A stretch of DNA of 64,000 nt, taken from positions 439,595-503,594 of the forward strand of contig NW_003116452.1 in NCBI RefSeq assembly GCF_000003605.2, written 5' to 3'. The notes beneath the pieces were generated by a model. That model worked only from the letters and a program-made list of their open reading frames with translations. It made no database searches and was not told where the DNA came from. Position 1 is the stretch's first letter. Each line of letters starts with the position of its first letter. Position numbers and translations under genes: made by a program. This DNA comes from Saccoglossus kowalevskii (lineage: Eukaryota; Hemichordata; Enteropneusta; Harrimaniidae). Positions 49,970 to 62,354 of the stretch are shown piece after piece.

Positions 49970-50130
49970 ATGCGATTCATCAGAAAGCGGGCTTGGTGCA
50001 GTCTTATTGCAACAATATGAGGGAGGAAAATTGCCAGTGGCATATGCCAGTCGTAAATTACTAGCCTGTGGAAAGTATTATTCTGTAGTTGAAAAAGAGT
50101 GTTTGGCAGTGATTTAGGCATTGCATAGTA
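49970..50130 (+). mobile_element. Ty3/Gypsy LTR-retrotransposon fossil, RNase H fragment of pol
   Basis: Translation gives the SGLGAVLLQQYEGGKLPVAY and YASRKLL...EKECLAV signature of the RNase H domain in Ty3/Gypsy pol. Only about 55 codons' worth is recognisable; no reverse transcriptase, integrase, gag or clear LTR is seen next to it. It is broken and old. The ~600-bp repeats at 46868 and 50757 flank it in direct orientation, but their pattern of conserved blocks and the missing pol parts do not make a good case for them being its LTRs. Confidence 0.8.
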
Positions 50131-50756
50131 CTCTGTGTGTTGCTGCTGCGATATTGAGACTTGTATGAAACGTTCTGCGATATTCTGCTATCAGCAGTGT
50201 CCCTCAGAATAACAGCGTTCCTCTGCAAGCAAGATTTCTGTATCTCTTCGTTGATGTGTAGCAAGAAGCCATTGGCTGTCATCAAATTTCACATCCTGGA
50301 ACTGTGAGTTATCACCGATGCACACTTCCCTAAGCAATCCCCTATTTTAGTGAATTTATTCATTGTATTTTTCTGTGCTCTGTTTCTCAACACTATTTTG
50401 AGAGGTATTACAACCAGGAGCTTTAACTTATTTGATATGTTGGCGCATGTGTATTTCATTTCCAGTACCATTGTCTTGTCTACCCTATTCTAGCAGTGAA
50501 ACAACCCCTGTCCAGTGTGAGTTCTGTGGGTGTCCTTCTCAGTAGCAATAAGCAGGCCTTGCACCGTGACACACATACGAGAAACATTTTGAGGAATTAT
50601 TATCGGTTTACATGTGTATTCATCATTTACAACATTTAATATAAACGAGAAACAATTCACCTTATTTGCTTGCATTATTAAGTGAATATCATTTGGAAGC
50701 AGATATTGGTTTATAGTACGGGTATGTGGCTTACAATAATAGCATTATCAGCACAA

Positions 50757-51350
50757 TCTGAAATGTTGTTTCTAATAAAACCGGAACAGTGATTCCATTA
50801 GAATGATTTTATCTCAGTGTACTTTCAATAAGATGATTTCTATAAGAAACAGATTCATCGGTGAATTAGGTTCGTCTTATCGCTCTTAGTCACATGAATA
50901 ATTCATGTTTTAAGGATTGGTCTATATCTCATAGTACACTGATAAGAGCAGGGAAATATAGAAAACATAATATCTTTCCATATTACCGTTTTATGACTTT
51001 GTGGTGATGTCAATTACAAATACATATAATTCCCAATATCCTCTAAAAAATGGACGATATTATAATTTACGTATTGGATATGTCATGTATAACCTAGTTT
51101 CTACTATACTTGTTGGAATCCTTAGGCGTTGAACTACAGCGCAGAATCTCCAAAAGACGCTTTGTGATTCCGTAACCGAAAACTAATTAGTATGTAATGT
51201 GACCGATGTTTTATATATTTTAATCTCAGCATATGACGCCAATCGGATATCATCAAAATAAAACGCTACACATTACAGCTGCAACATCACAATGTACCAT
51301 GATCGTATTTCAATATCGTAATATACAGTTTGATGATACATTTTAGATAT
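50757..51350 (+). repeat. Diverged direct repeat, copy 2 of 2 (about 590 bp)
   Basis: Partner of 46868-47480 in the same orientation, about 3.9 kb away. It keeps ATTCATCGGTGAATTAGGT, the palindrome CATGAATAATTCATG, AACTAATTAGTATGTAATGT and GATATCATCAAAATAAA in the same order. Overall identity is patchy, suggesting age, with a few blocks of 15-20 bp almost unchanged. Confidence 0.65.
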
Positions 51351-52539
51351 GTTAAAATTAAAGCATGTTCAATCAATTGAATATATTGTATATATAATAC
51401 AGGGATATTACAAATATTGTTACCCCTCTACTCCAAAACAGTATATTCCGGTTTCTTTGCATGATGCACATGTAAAGCTGAAATGTACTTCGATTTAAAC
51501 AAAGATCCATTAAAAAACGAGATTATAACACGTGATTAATTGCAAGCGTCTCGTCGCTGTGGATAGACTAGCTCCCAATCACGCCACAGTCACTTCCGTG
51601 AAAACGAACAACACTAAATTGCATATAATTAGATGGCCTTACAAAACACAATATTAACAAAAATCAAGACCGACTGAATTATACAGTATTGCTACAAATA
51701 AATTACATTATCAGTAAAAACACAGATTTTAAAATATATCCATAATATGGTGATGTAGTACAGAAATATATTTTACATAAGCTGAAATGAAATTGTATAA
51801 GCCTTGTTAAACGCATTACAAGTTCCTAAAACTGATGTTATTTAAAGCATCAACAGTAAAAAACATTGTCGTCTTTAACAACATTTTATCATTACAAAAT
51901 GTTTACCATGAAAAGTGATTTCAAATAAATGCAGATCGTGAAATACGTTGGTGAAACTGGATGTAGCGGTTATTCATCAAAAAGCCATCAAATATTAAAA
52001 TATGATCAAAGTCTCGTGGAATACTTACGCATAATTGTGCAAAAATGTGCAATTCCACCAACCAACCACCCCCAAAAATAACAATGACATGTAGAAACAG
52101 ACAAGTTGCTGGTTACGCTTCTAAGTAGGCAATTTTACACAGTAAAACAGTCAGGACAAGTTAATTCATTTAGCCAAGACAACATTAACCGATAATAAAA
52201 AATGACTAGAAACTTTGCGTTCATCACGATACCCATATTATTTTGCCAGATTGAAGATGCATATTACAAATTACAGATGCGAAATTTATAAATGTATTAA
52301 GAGACTGCTATAATTGCGAAATAACACAATTTGATCTATTAGACAATTCTACCAAATAAGTCGCGGTCCTGTTGCACTGCTGAATATGCAGTTGATCACA
52401 CGAGTCGAACACACAAAATCTCTATTTACGGGTGGACACGTTTGACATGTTGTCACACATCAGGTACTTATATTAAGCATCAAATTGTAGAGCTCCCCAT
52501 GAAGCCGAAATGCTGCTCATTTAGCAAGTCGCCCGTAAC
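51351..52539. other. AT-rich intergenic stretch, may include LINE 3' UTR
   Basis: No gene recognised. The right part (from about 52250) lies beyond the C-terminal end of the minus-strand LINE and may include its 3' untranslated region; the end of that element is not visible. Confidence 0.4.
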
Positions 52540-55095
52540 AAAAACCTTATATGGATAATCTCAAATCAAACAAATCAAGGGAGTCAAATATTTTCAAGCT
52601 TGTGAGGGAACCCAGATTGTTTTTTATCCACTTTGAGTCCATAACTTTACCTAGTCTGAACGACTCATAAATTAACGTTTTGCATTCTTTCTCATAAATT
52701 GTGAGCCAAAATGTTATTGTCTGTACACTGCTTGAGAAGGCAAGAGGATACATTTCTAATTTCAGAAGGCAGGCTATATTTGAAGCTTTGCAGCTAACTT
52801 TCAACAGAAAATTTCAAAGTATGTTGCCTAATTTGTCATTGGTAAATTGAAGTTATTGCATATTAATATTTTCATTTTACCATAATTCACAGCAGTACAG
52901 CAACACTGGTTCAAGTACAGAGTCAAACATTTTGAGATATATTTTAATTGGGATGTTGTTTTAACTTGAAAGATGCTTTGCTCATAGCTCTGTTTGTGAA
53001 ATCTTCCTGTGTATTGTATTATTTACCTGAAGCACTCATGCCTGAGTATTAAATATGTAGCGACCATTTATAATTCTTGTTTGTCAATGCCAAATTTTTG
53101 TTCTTTGTGATTGTGATTTCTAATTTCCCTTTTTGAAGTAGGTTCCTGGTGAGATTGAAGCGTTTTGCGGCCCGAATTCAGAAACAGACGACAAAAGCAG
53201 GTCATCTGCGTATACCATACAGGATAGCTGGCTGACTGTGAGAGGGACGGCATTATTGGACTGCTCTACTTTGTTTAATATCGTTTACAGAAGAGGGCTT
53301 AGTCTATCGCCCTGTCTGATGGCTCTTTCTACCCATAATGCATTGGTGAGACCACTTTTGGTTTTGACACAACTCAGAGATACTGAATACATTGACCTGA
53401 TGTTAGTGTAGTATTTTTTCTGTGATACCGTTTTGTACAAGTTTGTGAAACAAGCCTTGATGCCAAACTGGAATAAAAGCTTTTTTTAAAGTCAAGGAAA
53501 CATGCAAAGATGTGTTTTCCTTGTTCCAGGTGTTTTGAAACAATTTGTTGCAGAACAAATGTATTCTCACTTGTTCCGAATTTGTGGATGAATCCAGTCT
53601 GCATCTTAACGATTAAGTAATTTACATATATTTAATAAGTCATTGTTTTAAAACTGTGAATAATTTGCTTGAGGTGTTTAACAGTATAATGCCTCTATAG
53701 TTATTTGGGTCAGTTTTATCACCCCTTTTAAGGTTTGGTGTTATTATTCCTGTATTCCAGTTAGTGGGGATAAATTCACTCGTATGAATCATATTAAAAG
53801 ATTTCTGAGCTGGTTTAATAAGAGTGTGCCTTCCTACTTTAATCATCTCTTTTGAGATGTTATCTTTGCCCGGGGATTTCCCATTTTTAAGGTCATTAAT
53901 AGCTTTTTGGATTTCAAGTTGTGAGATTGGTTCTTTTGAATCCATTGATAATTTATTTAAACTATTAGACTCATGTTTGTTGTTTGTATCAATATCCTGA
54001 TTGTCTGATTTATTATTAAGGTTTTTGAAATGATTGAATAGTTCATTCTAATCGATATTTTAACTATCAACTTTGTTATCATTTTTTAATTCTCCATTTA
54101 GCTCCCAATATTTGTTGGGATTTGATTCACCAAGTTTTCGGAGTTTATTTAAAATGTCATTCTTAAACTCCTTCTCTCCTTTTGAACCAAATTGTTATAT
54201 GTGTTTCTTCATATTATATGTTTCCTGTCTAAGGGTTAGTACACAGGGTTATTGCCATTTTGTATACTTCTTTTTTAAGCCATTAAGTTATTTGGTATAT
54301 CACTTTAATTTGGATTTGTTGTTACTTTTAATTCATATTTTCATATTCATAAACACCAGCTGCCTTAATGTAGATATTTGATAGTATTGAGCTTGTCGTG
54401 TCATTGGATTGTTTTGAGCAATCAAACTGCTCTCCACAAAACCTTTCTATCAACCCAGCAATTTCTTTACTCTGTAAAGCCTCATAGTAGTGATAACTGG
54501 AGTTTTTGTCCCATTTGTAAGAAATATTAAGGCTGTGTGTGGTTAATAACCTGTTTGGTTTCTGTTCTGTTCTTTTCTGTTTTACGAACAATGTCAAAAA
54601 AATTATTTGTTTCAATGCGAAATGACATCTGACAGATTTAGATTCAGATCGTGAATTTGGCATTTTTTGAATAAAACATTGCTGACAATAGTGTAGTCAA
54701 ACACACTACTACCTGCACTTTGATGGCAGTGAACTGTCACTATGCATCTGAAATTAAGTATGACAAGATCTGAAGAATTACATAAATTTAAAAGGTGATT
54801 GCCATAATTGTTTTTGGTTTTCATTTCCAATTACCAACATCTAGATCATGTCTTGTGCGTGCGTTAACCCGTGAGAATTACTGAGCCATGCTTTGCATAT
54901 TTTTTGTTTTTCTAAAAGCTGAAATAATTAGAATCTTTCCAATTACAAATATTATTTGGTGGACTTATGTATATGCTACAAATGAATATGTCTTGATCCA
55001 GTTAGAAAAAGTTCTTGTCAAGACATGCCCAAATACAATCCTCACAGCAGCTGCTTTCCAAGTGTTTGGCCCCATTGAACCGTAATAAAGGATTA
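52540..55095 (-). mobile_element. Decayed non-LTR retrotransposon (LINE), 5'-truncated
   Basis: Read from right to left, the element shows the order of an apurinic-endonuclease LINE of the CR1/Jockey/L2 type. The endonuclease part starts near 55095 (CIWACLDKNFF, then IFICSIYISPPNN and VILTG) and continues with NHLLNLCNSSDLVILN and GSSVFDYTIVS. It is followed by reverse transcriptase and then a C-terminal region. The N-terminal endonuclease and any ORF1 are absent to the right, so it is 5'-truncated, the usual outcome of target-primed insertion. Plus-strand frames at 54888-55218 are antisense shadows of it. No poly(A) or microsatellite tail or target duplication was identified. Confidence 0.85.
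52547..54830 (-). pseudogene. LINE endonuclease C-terminus and reverse transcriptase, broken
   Basis: Endonuclease end (54830-54612): GSSVFDYTIV is intact, but the catalytic SDH reads SDV. Reverse transcriptase (53945-53068): IQKAINDLKNGKSPGKDN, GIITPNLKRGDKTDPNNYRGI, then TGFIHKFGTSENTFVLQQIV and HLEQGKHIFACFLDFKKSF, where the first catalytic Asp lies in FLDF. The YADD box is degraded to a YTQMT-like string near 53215. The C-terminal segment (52804-52547) holds LEMYPLAFSSSVQTITFWL, typical of the region after RT. The frame changes several times and stop codons interrupt it, so no protein is expected. It is about half the length of an intact ORF2. Confidence 0.8.
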
Positions 55096-55479
55096 TCCCC
55101 ACTAGATATGTTTGTTTCAAATGATCACTTTGAAGGAAAGTACAAGCGTTCTACATCCGTCAGCTGGCCTGGAACCGAGAGTGTTGATGAAATTCGAGGA
55201 GAGTTATCGATTCAGTGATTGACTGTACGAGTACGAGCTTGAAATAAGACCCCATACGTGACTCAACGATTCCCGTATCTATAGTGTAGCGCTCCCTTAC
55301 CGAGCCCAAAGAGTTCGCTTTGACAGCTCCGTATTACATGTGTCGAGATCCACCAATCTCGATAATGCCAGTTTCAATTTTTGTGTTCAAATCTGGAGAA
55401 TGTCATGACAACAAACTCGGCAAGGAAGGTATCTCAGCCGTCACGCTAAATGTGTCATGTGTGTCGACATCCCCGCTGT

Positions 55480-55605
55480 CAACATTGTCATATCAACGCT
55501 GCGATGAAGTTAACTGTCTGTCGTAATACCAACTTCGTTTTTGTACCAGGTACCCGATGGTATCTTCACCTATCCGTATTATTTATTTGCTTTCAGGTTC
55601 CTTAA
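55480..55605 (+). repeat. Dispersed repeat, copy A
   Basis: TTTTTGTACCAGGTACCCGA followed by TGGTATCTTCACCTATCCGTAT aligns with TTTTGTAGTAGGTACTCGAT followed by AGTATCCTTATTCACCCGTAT at 60705-60830. Upstream, GAAGTTAACTGTCTG matches GAAGTTTGCTGGCTG. The boundaries are uncertain. Copy B lies directly before a SINE head, so this may be part of a SINE or of a composite element. Confidence 0.5.
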
Positions 55606-55624
55606 TTCTCTCAATCTCTCAATC

Positions 55625-55628
<4 letters not shown>

Positions 55629-55680
<52 letters not shown>
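55629..55680. repeat. (TA)n microsatellite
   Basis: About 52 bp of uninterrupted TA dinucleotides, 25 bp downstream of the repeat at 55480-55605. Confidence 0.95.
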
Positions 55681-55681
<1 letters not shown>

Positions 55682-58600
55682 GTGACTTCGCTAGTCAGTG
55701 CGTTGTGTATAGTGTAGGCTACGAAACGCGTGCCTGTACAATGTACTTACGCAAATTCGAGTCAATGTGTTTTTTTCTACTTACCCGCTATTCATTGTTG
55801 TTGTCCTAAGTTTCCTGTGACACGATCATTTCCAGTTCAACCAAAACGTGTTATTCGCGGGAGTGAATTATGACACAAACAAATAAAATAACCAATCCCA
55901 TTATAAATACAGTGAACATTCATTTTTGTGAAAAATGTTAAATTGAGTGTCTTGCAGTGTATGTCGACCTCAGAAGATGTTATCAGGTATCATATGTCCA
56001 TCATCAGTGCTCCAGCCAAACAGTGTTTCAAATCATTGATTACTCAAATAAAAATAACTAAGAATTCTGATGCATATGGACAAAAACAAATTGTGATTCG
56101 ACTATTCCTTTGGACATGTCTTCGTGGATTTGACATCTAGTTTACTGTCGGGCGACTTGTCTGACCTTTTCACCTCTAGTTAATCTCAGTTTACTTCTAG
56201 TAGACGAGCTGCCTATTTGATCGAATTAAGCTCTAAGTGCTCTTATTTGACCTCAAGTTATTTTTGTTGATGAATAGCCATCCACATGTCCTTGTTTTTT
56301 TAAAGATTACTTAATCTGCTTCTTAAAAAAATAATAATCTGAGTTGAAACTATGAAAATGAAAGAGAAAGAACGGCTTCAAATAAAGAATGCAACCTTGA
56401 TCACGAGGGAATACTGACACGTCATTTTCTCTACAACTATATTTCACAGTCAGACAAATCAACGGATAAAACCATGACGCAGAGTGAAGTGAAATATCTA
56501 CAGTTACACTTCGTAAAAAAATCACAGTTACAAAGCAGTTTTTTTTAATAAACATTCAAGGAAAAACTGTTTGTTGTCGGTATTTAGCTAAGATAATAGC
56601 TGTAGATTATTACCCAAGTGCTCGAATCGTATTATGTTGTTCTGCTCTAACGGTATCTTCGATTGGTTCAGGTGCAATGTAGAAACCACTGATACGTGTA
56701 GAGTGGAGAGTAGACAGTACTTCTCTTCATGATGGGTCAGGAACAGTGAACTTTAACGAGGTTATATACACTGATTACCTAGGGACGCTTATGCTTTCAC
56801 GTGGATTTTGGCAAATTATAGGTTTGTTAGTGGCTTTATCGGCCATGTATCAAACACTAGAGCGACATATATCTAAAACAACAAAATAATTGAATACAGT
56901 GTTGTGAACTCACAAATACCTTTCATGTCTCTTTTCACAGATTCTCAGAGATTGAAATTGATAATAAAGCTTATTTTATAGATATTATTGGGGTTTCTAG
57001 AGTAATGATCTGTGAAACAAAGCACCCTAGTTTTGTATAGAACTACCCTACACCACTTAATGAAGAACACTTAATTTACGTATAATATAATAACATTATA
57101 ATCTTTTTCACGTGACAATTGTTACTATTTCCTTTTTTCAGCAGAGCTAAAACAAAACAAAACAACACTATGGATGTTGTTTATTTGGTAGCCACGTGAT
57201 GTAATTCACGTTGACATCAATATACATGTGTTTACTGCTTCTGAATAGCACAATTTTTAACCTTTTTTGTTTTACAACGAAACTCTACCAAATCATTAAG
57301 ATAATTGTGAACAAGTAAGACACTTAGACCCTGCAACACAAACCCTGCAACACAAAAACTGGAGGTAACAAACATCTCAGTCATATTGCATGGTATATTG
57401 CTCGCAAAGTAAATAAGAAATCGTATATCACATGGATGACGTCACTGAAACTACTGTGCAAGGATACTTTGTATAACAAATCGTCGTTCATTTCACTGGT
57501 GCTACCCCGGCCGTTGTTGCTTTCAAGGTTTTGGAGAAATTGTATAAACAGGGAACGTGTCAGAATGGATATTAAATATGACACCCTAGTTTGATGTTTA
57601 GAGTGATTCACACTACTGAAACATGGTTATAAAAAGTGTATCCGTGGCTGAAAGTAACAGTTACTGTGTATTTCGCAGTTTTTTTCAGCAAACAATGTAT
57701 GTATGTAAGTTGAGAAATGTTTAATACATAAAATAAAATATTGTATACTTCTTAATACTGTTGTTACTTTGTGGGAGAGTGGGTGTGAGATATGTATGAT
57801 AGCATGGTGGATGTCTGTTCGATATGATACAATAAATAACACAAGGTCATTCGTGCAATATCACGAATTGTTGTCTGCCCTCGGGCTGTTGGACATGACC
57901 ATACTAATATTGATTGTACCAGAGCCGAAGGTCATGACCGCTATCCCTTGGACAGGTAACAAATCGTGACAATGCCTCATAAATATGTTTTGTTATTTAA
58001 TTATAATATCTGATCTAAGCAATACAGTGCATTCATTGGAAAGTTACGACACATGATAAAAAAATAATAAACAGAATGTCAATATGTAAAGCCACCAAGG
58101 ATTAAGACGGATGGGGAATTAGTCTCTTATTTTCTGTACCAAGAAAGGTGAGATGTTTCAACATGCACTAAAAACTACCTTGTTGTGAGACATTGACAGA
58201 GGTTGTATGACTTAAAGGGAAGGGCAGTTGTCAGACAGCACTTCAGGGTATTCTGGTTTTACTGTCCAAGAAGTGTTCATTGTATGTATGATTAATGACC
58301 TCAAGTTAAAGAATTCGTATTCAATCAATTTTATGAACAGATGAACAAATATATATGTCAACTGTCTGATTATGTTCAGTAATCAATGAGTCAATGAGCA
58401 ATTTATTGTAATGTTCTTGAATTATTTAAATCGTGTATGTTCAAGCATATGATTATAATGAAGTACCCAAACATGATATGTATTCTTCAATATGAATATA
58501 AACTCTGTCATAGCATCTAACTTACATATCGAATATTTATTTGCGCAATTTCCTCAAAACCAACATGATATTTCAGAGTGTGTATTAAAATAAAAAGTAG

Positions 58601-60704
58601 GAATACCCAATTGTAAATTTGTTAACAAATGTTGTATTAAGGAATTCAAAAAACAAACGAATGACAACAATCGACAAAAGTATCTACAATACCAATACTA
58701 GTAACAAAGACACAACATTGAGAAATGAATAAATGAAAAATACACGGAACCCATGTTATACATGGAAAAATGTCAGATAATTCAATACAAGTGAGTACAT
58801 TCTTTTCTACATATGACATGAATCATACCGATTTTTGTGTAAAATCTGAGGTCTACATGAAACTGTCTTAGTTTATAAAAAAAAACAGACAACTATTCGT
58901 TTTGCAAAAGCAAATAATTTATAAAAAAATTTATATTTCTGGAAATTTAATTTTGTGTTATGTCATACCGAATGTGGTAACAAACATACAGATACAATCT
59001 GGACAATATGTATGTATATATGAGTATATGTATTTTCACAAAACACGTGCACTATGAGCCTTATGCACCAAGTAACATGGAAACAATCAATCTTATTATT
59101 GGATTATGGCATATTTGATATATATAATGTTGTTTGGCATATTCGCGTGACAGATTAATGTAATATAAAGCAAAAAAAATCCCATATTACATTTACATTA
59201 GTAGATTTAGAGATATGGTTTTCAAGATTCAGGCAATTACTCAATTTATCAAGCGCAATATCGACTTAATAATCTGTGGTGAACACGTTATCTGTATCAT
59301 TATGTTTTATTTATGTGATTTATACGTGTAATGTGTAATATGTAATTACAGTGTGTTAAGATGTGACATAGTTTGTCGTTTATGATTATTAGCTACATAA
59401 TGCGGATACCGATTATGTAATATGCTAATTTTATATTTATCATCAACTTATAATTGTGTGCCTGTGTCTGAATGTTCACGTACACATTTTGGTATATCGT
59501 TTCTGTGTTTTGATTCTCTTATATATATTTTGATATTTGCCTGTAATTATTACTTGAATATGTGATAACGGGGTAATTTGACATTCCAGTCACTTGATAT
59601 ATGTGACTAATATACATTGATTGGTTTTACTGTAGAAAAAATCGCGCTTATTCGGTCTGATCTCTTGAAAAACAAATACTTGGGATTATTTGCAAATGCA
59701 GCACGCCATACAATAGATCGATTATATCAACGTTAACGCGGTCCCTTTGATAATCTGGTTATTGTCAATGACGCCCAACCGCATTTTTCAATCATAATGG
59801 TTTGAAAGGGCATAGACACATACGAATGGTCTACTCTAACCTTTGATCGATATCACAAACACCTTTGTGTCAATTACTTTTATAGCTTTTATGCACAATT
59901 GAAAGATCTTATTAGACAATTGCTTTTTGTATATCCTCAATTGGTGTAGCGTAATGTTTATGTTTTTCTGCTATTCGGTTCTCTGTGTGTTGTATTAGCT
60001 GACGTATTATTAGCAATACATCTTGTTCATAGAGCTGGCTTATAAGATTTACGTCATTATCCGAAAAGCGTGAGTGCTAGACTTTTTTCAGAAATTATGT
60101 GATCAGATAAAATTTTATGAAAATCAACGCATTTACGGTCGCTTGGTTCATCTAAAGTTGTAGAATATAACAATAAAAAATAAAAGTTTATACATTCGGG
60201 CAGTAAAATCTCTCGGATGCGTAAATTTATAAAAAAATGCTGAAGACTTTCTGTTCATTTCTACTGTCTCTACAATCATTGAAAAGAGTGAAGAAATGCT
60301 ATAAGTGTCCACCGAGTAGTATTCTTTGATTGACTGGGTTTGCGCTAATATTGAATTGCTTGAAATGGCCGAGATTTACAACGGGCAAAAACCTACAATA
60401 GTTGTGGTAATACAGTGACGGATCCAGCAAAATATATTTTAATGATATACGGAGCGTAAATCGCAGGGAAGCTATGCGTAATCCAGATAATACGAATCGC
60501 CATGCGTTTAAGTTATTGATTCAAGCACACATTGGTGTGCAGAACACGATTAATAACTAGTTATTACTTTTAGTCGCATGATTATCGAATTATTCGGTTT
60601 TAATAATTGAATATTGACATCCTTCGGGATTTATGGAAAGCTATACACATGTCTGCGAGTACATTTCTCTAAGTTTTTCTGGTGTGACGCCGTCCTCCCA
60701 GTCC
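55681..60704. other. Intergenic DNA
   Basis: No gene recognised in 5 kb. A perfect CRE palindrome (TGACGTCA) is at 57437-57444. A plus-strand frame without ATG at about 56682-56889, ending in SAMYQTLERHISKTTK, and a frame at 57769-57969 ending at a GTAACA donor-like site are the most protein-like patches, but neither has partners or a known domain. Confidence 0.4.
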
Positions 60705-60830
60705 AATTAACACTGCAGTGAACTTGAAGTTTGCTGGCTGACTCGACTTCGTTATATGACCTACGCTTTTGTAGTAGGTACTCGATAGTATCCTTATTCA
60801 CCCGTATACATTGTTGCCAGTGAAGTACAA
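60705..60830 (+). repeat. Dispersed repeat, copy B
   Basis: Partner of 55480-55605 in the same orientation, about three quarters identical by eye over roughly 95 bp with small indels. It ends about 30 bp before the SINE head at 60862. Confidence 0.5.
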
Positions 60831-60861
60831 TTTCTAATTCCATCCGGTCACTGTGGGGGCA

Positions 60862-60960
60862 TTTTCAGGAAGTATGATTGAATGGTTAGTACGTTCGCCT
60901 TAAATGGCTAGGTGCTATGACGTATGCTCGAGTTTGAATTTCCTGTTGCAAGTTGTTATG
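60862..60960 (+). mobile_element. tRNA-derived SINE head, copy 2
   Basis: GAATGGTTAGTACGTTCGCC followed by TTAAATGGCTAGGTGCTATG, then GCTCGAGTTTGAATTTCCTG and TTGCAAGTTG, has the layout of a tRNA-derived SINE: an A-box-like GGTTAGTACG, an anticodon-arm region, and a B-box-like GAGTTTGAATTTC in place of GGTTCGAATCC. It aligns with 14548-14640. The body beyond 60960 may extend to about 61150 but has no second copy here to define it. Confidence 0.5.
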
Positions 60961-61461
60961 TGAACGTTCTTTTGCTTTTAAATATTTACATAGAATGCAG
61001 AGTTAAAGGCCGTGAAGTCTCTCCGGTGTTTGCAGGGTATGGAAGTTATTTTCAAGATTGATGCTGTGATATATATCCTGCGGGTGTAATTTCCCGAGCA
61101 AAGCTTTGAAAATGCAGCATGGATACAGCGCATTAGGAATGAAAGCGTCCCACAAACGTCCAAGCGAGTTCATTACGCTCTGTTGTTAAAACACATGTTC
61201 CAAGGCCGTTAGTCGCCAATAAACAGCCGTAACCATTTTATAAAGATTTGCATTGGTGCGCGCATGAGCAGTCACCAAGTAAATTGAATATCAATTTTGG
61301 AATTCAGTTAGGTGATATTCGATTACGCAATTTATCATTCTCAATTAGTGATACAAAATGTAATCTTGTTGGTTTTTATGACCATGCTATTATTATTTAC
61401 AGACTGAAGATGAGACGTTATTCCTAATATTTGATGGTTGTTCGTTGATCTCGATCTCATC

Positions 61462-61484
61462 AATAATAATAATAATAATAATAA
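61462..61484. repeat. (AAT)n microsatellite
   Basis: About seven AAT/ATA trinucleotides in a row, giving an isoleucine run on the minus strand that is not part of a gene. Confidence 0.9.
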
Positions 61485-62234
61485 CCAATCGGCCCGTTAG
61501 ACAGATATAAATGTTAAAGTGCAATGTAAAGCTTTTGAATTGAATGAAATAGATGACGAGGATTGATAAAGAATAATGGATTCGATAAGAATTTGATATC
61601 AATTGGGTAAATCCAAATCTAGTGACAATAATTCTATGGAAATGATTTACTACCTTTCCGTTATTCCGTTCAGAGGAATCGGATATTCGCGACAACACTA
61701 CCACTACGTCTATTCATTGCTACTACCAGGGCAAAATATTAGGAATGGTTATCAGATTTTAAAGATGGTAATAATTGTGCAGTTATGCATTTGATTTGAC
61801 ATGTTTTTTGCGTGGAAGCTTTTTTTTTAAACTTTTTTCGTGAAAATACTTTACAAGTGTTCCAATGATACATTCCTCCCAATATGTGTTTTTCAGAGGA
61901 ACAAATCGTGGCTAAAGAATGTGTTTAGAGAGTAAACACGTATAACACTGGTGGGTATGATAAAACAGTTACTAGTAATAGTAAACCTTTATTATAACAT
62001 GTATTCGTTTGGTGCGATCATACACACAAAATGTCTAACGTGAAAATAACACGCTCAAGACAATCCAAAACTCTATCGTATTTCAAATACAACGAAATGT
62101 ATTTTAATATTACAATTAAAAAAGGAATGTGTCTAATTTCAAAAAAATAATAAAAAAACATTTTGATTTACAGTGTTACCTCATTTGTGTTCGAACACAA
62201 TTTTTCCATGATTTCGAGAAATGTACAAGGTTAA

Positions 62235-62354
62235 CGCTACAGTCGTCGCGCAGCGCATGTGTGCATTTCATGTAAATAAAAACAATAATGTCTGTTGTAA
62301 ATGTCGCTATTGGTACCCTATCGAACACTGCGTGGCGCAGTGACGAGAAAGAAA
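62235..62354. mobile_element. TTAA-flanked MITE, copy 4
   Basis: TTAA is present at 62231-62234 and 62355-62358. The left end ACAGTCGTCGCGCAGCGCAT followed by TTTCATGTAAATAAA matches the reverse-complemented right part of copy 2 (TAGTCGTCGCGCAGCGCGTG, then TTTCATGTAAATAAA). The right end in reverse complement, CTCGTCACTGCGCCACGCAG, keeps the GCGCCACGCA core of copy 1. Non-coding; a 67-codon minus-strand frame (62379-62176) spanning it is rejected. Confidence 0.55.

Noticed and set aside
46868-51350. LTR pair of one Gypsy element
   Set aside because: The repeats are conserved only in blocks, lack evident TG/CA ends, and the required pol domains are missing between the RNase H fragment and the right copy.
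54888-55218. Two overlapping protein-like plus-strand frames
   Set aside because: The left two thirds are antisense to the endonuclease region of the minus-strand LINE, which reads sensibly on the other strand.
56682-56889. 67-codon frame without an ATG at its start
   Set aside because: Protein-like composition but no acceptor, donor or homologue known to me; within chance expectation.
60862-60960. tRNA gene
   Set aside because: The A- and B-box words are degenerate and no complete cloverleaf forms; a SINE head fits better.
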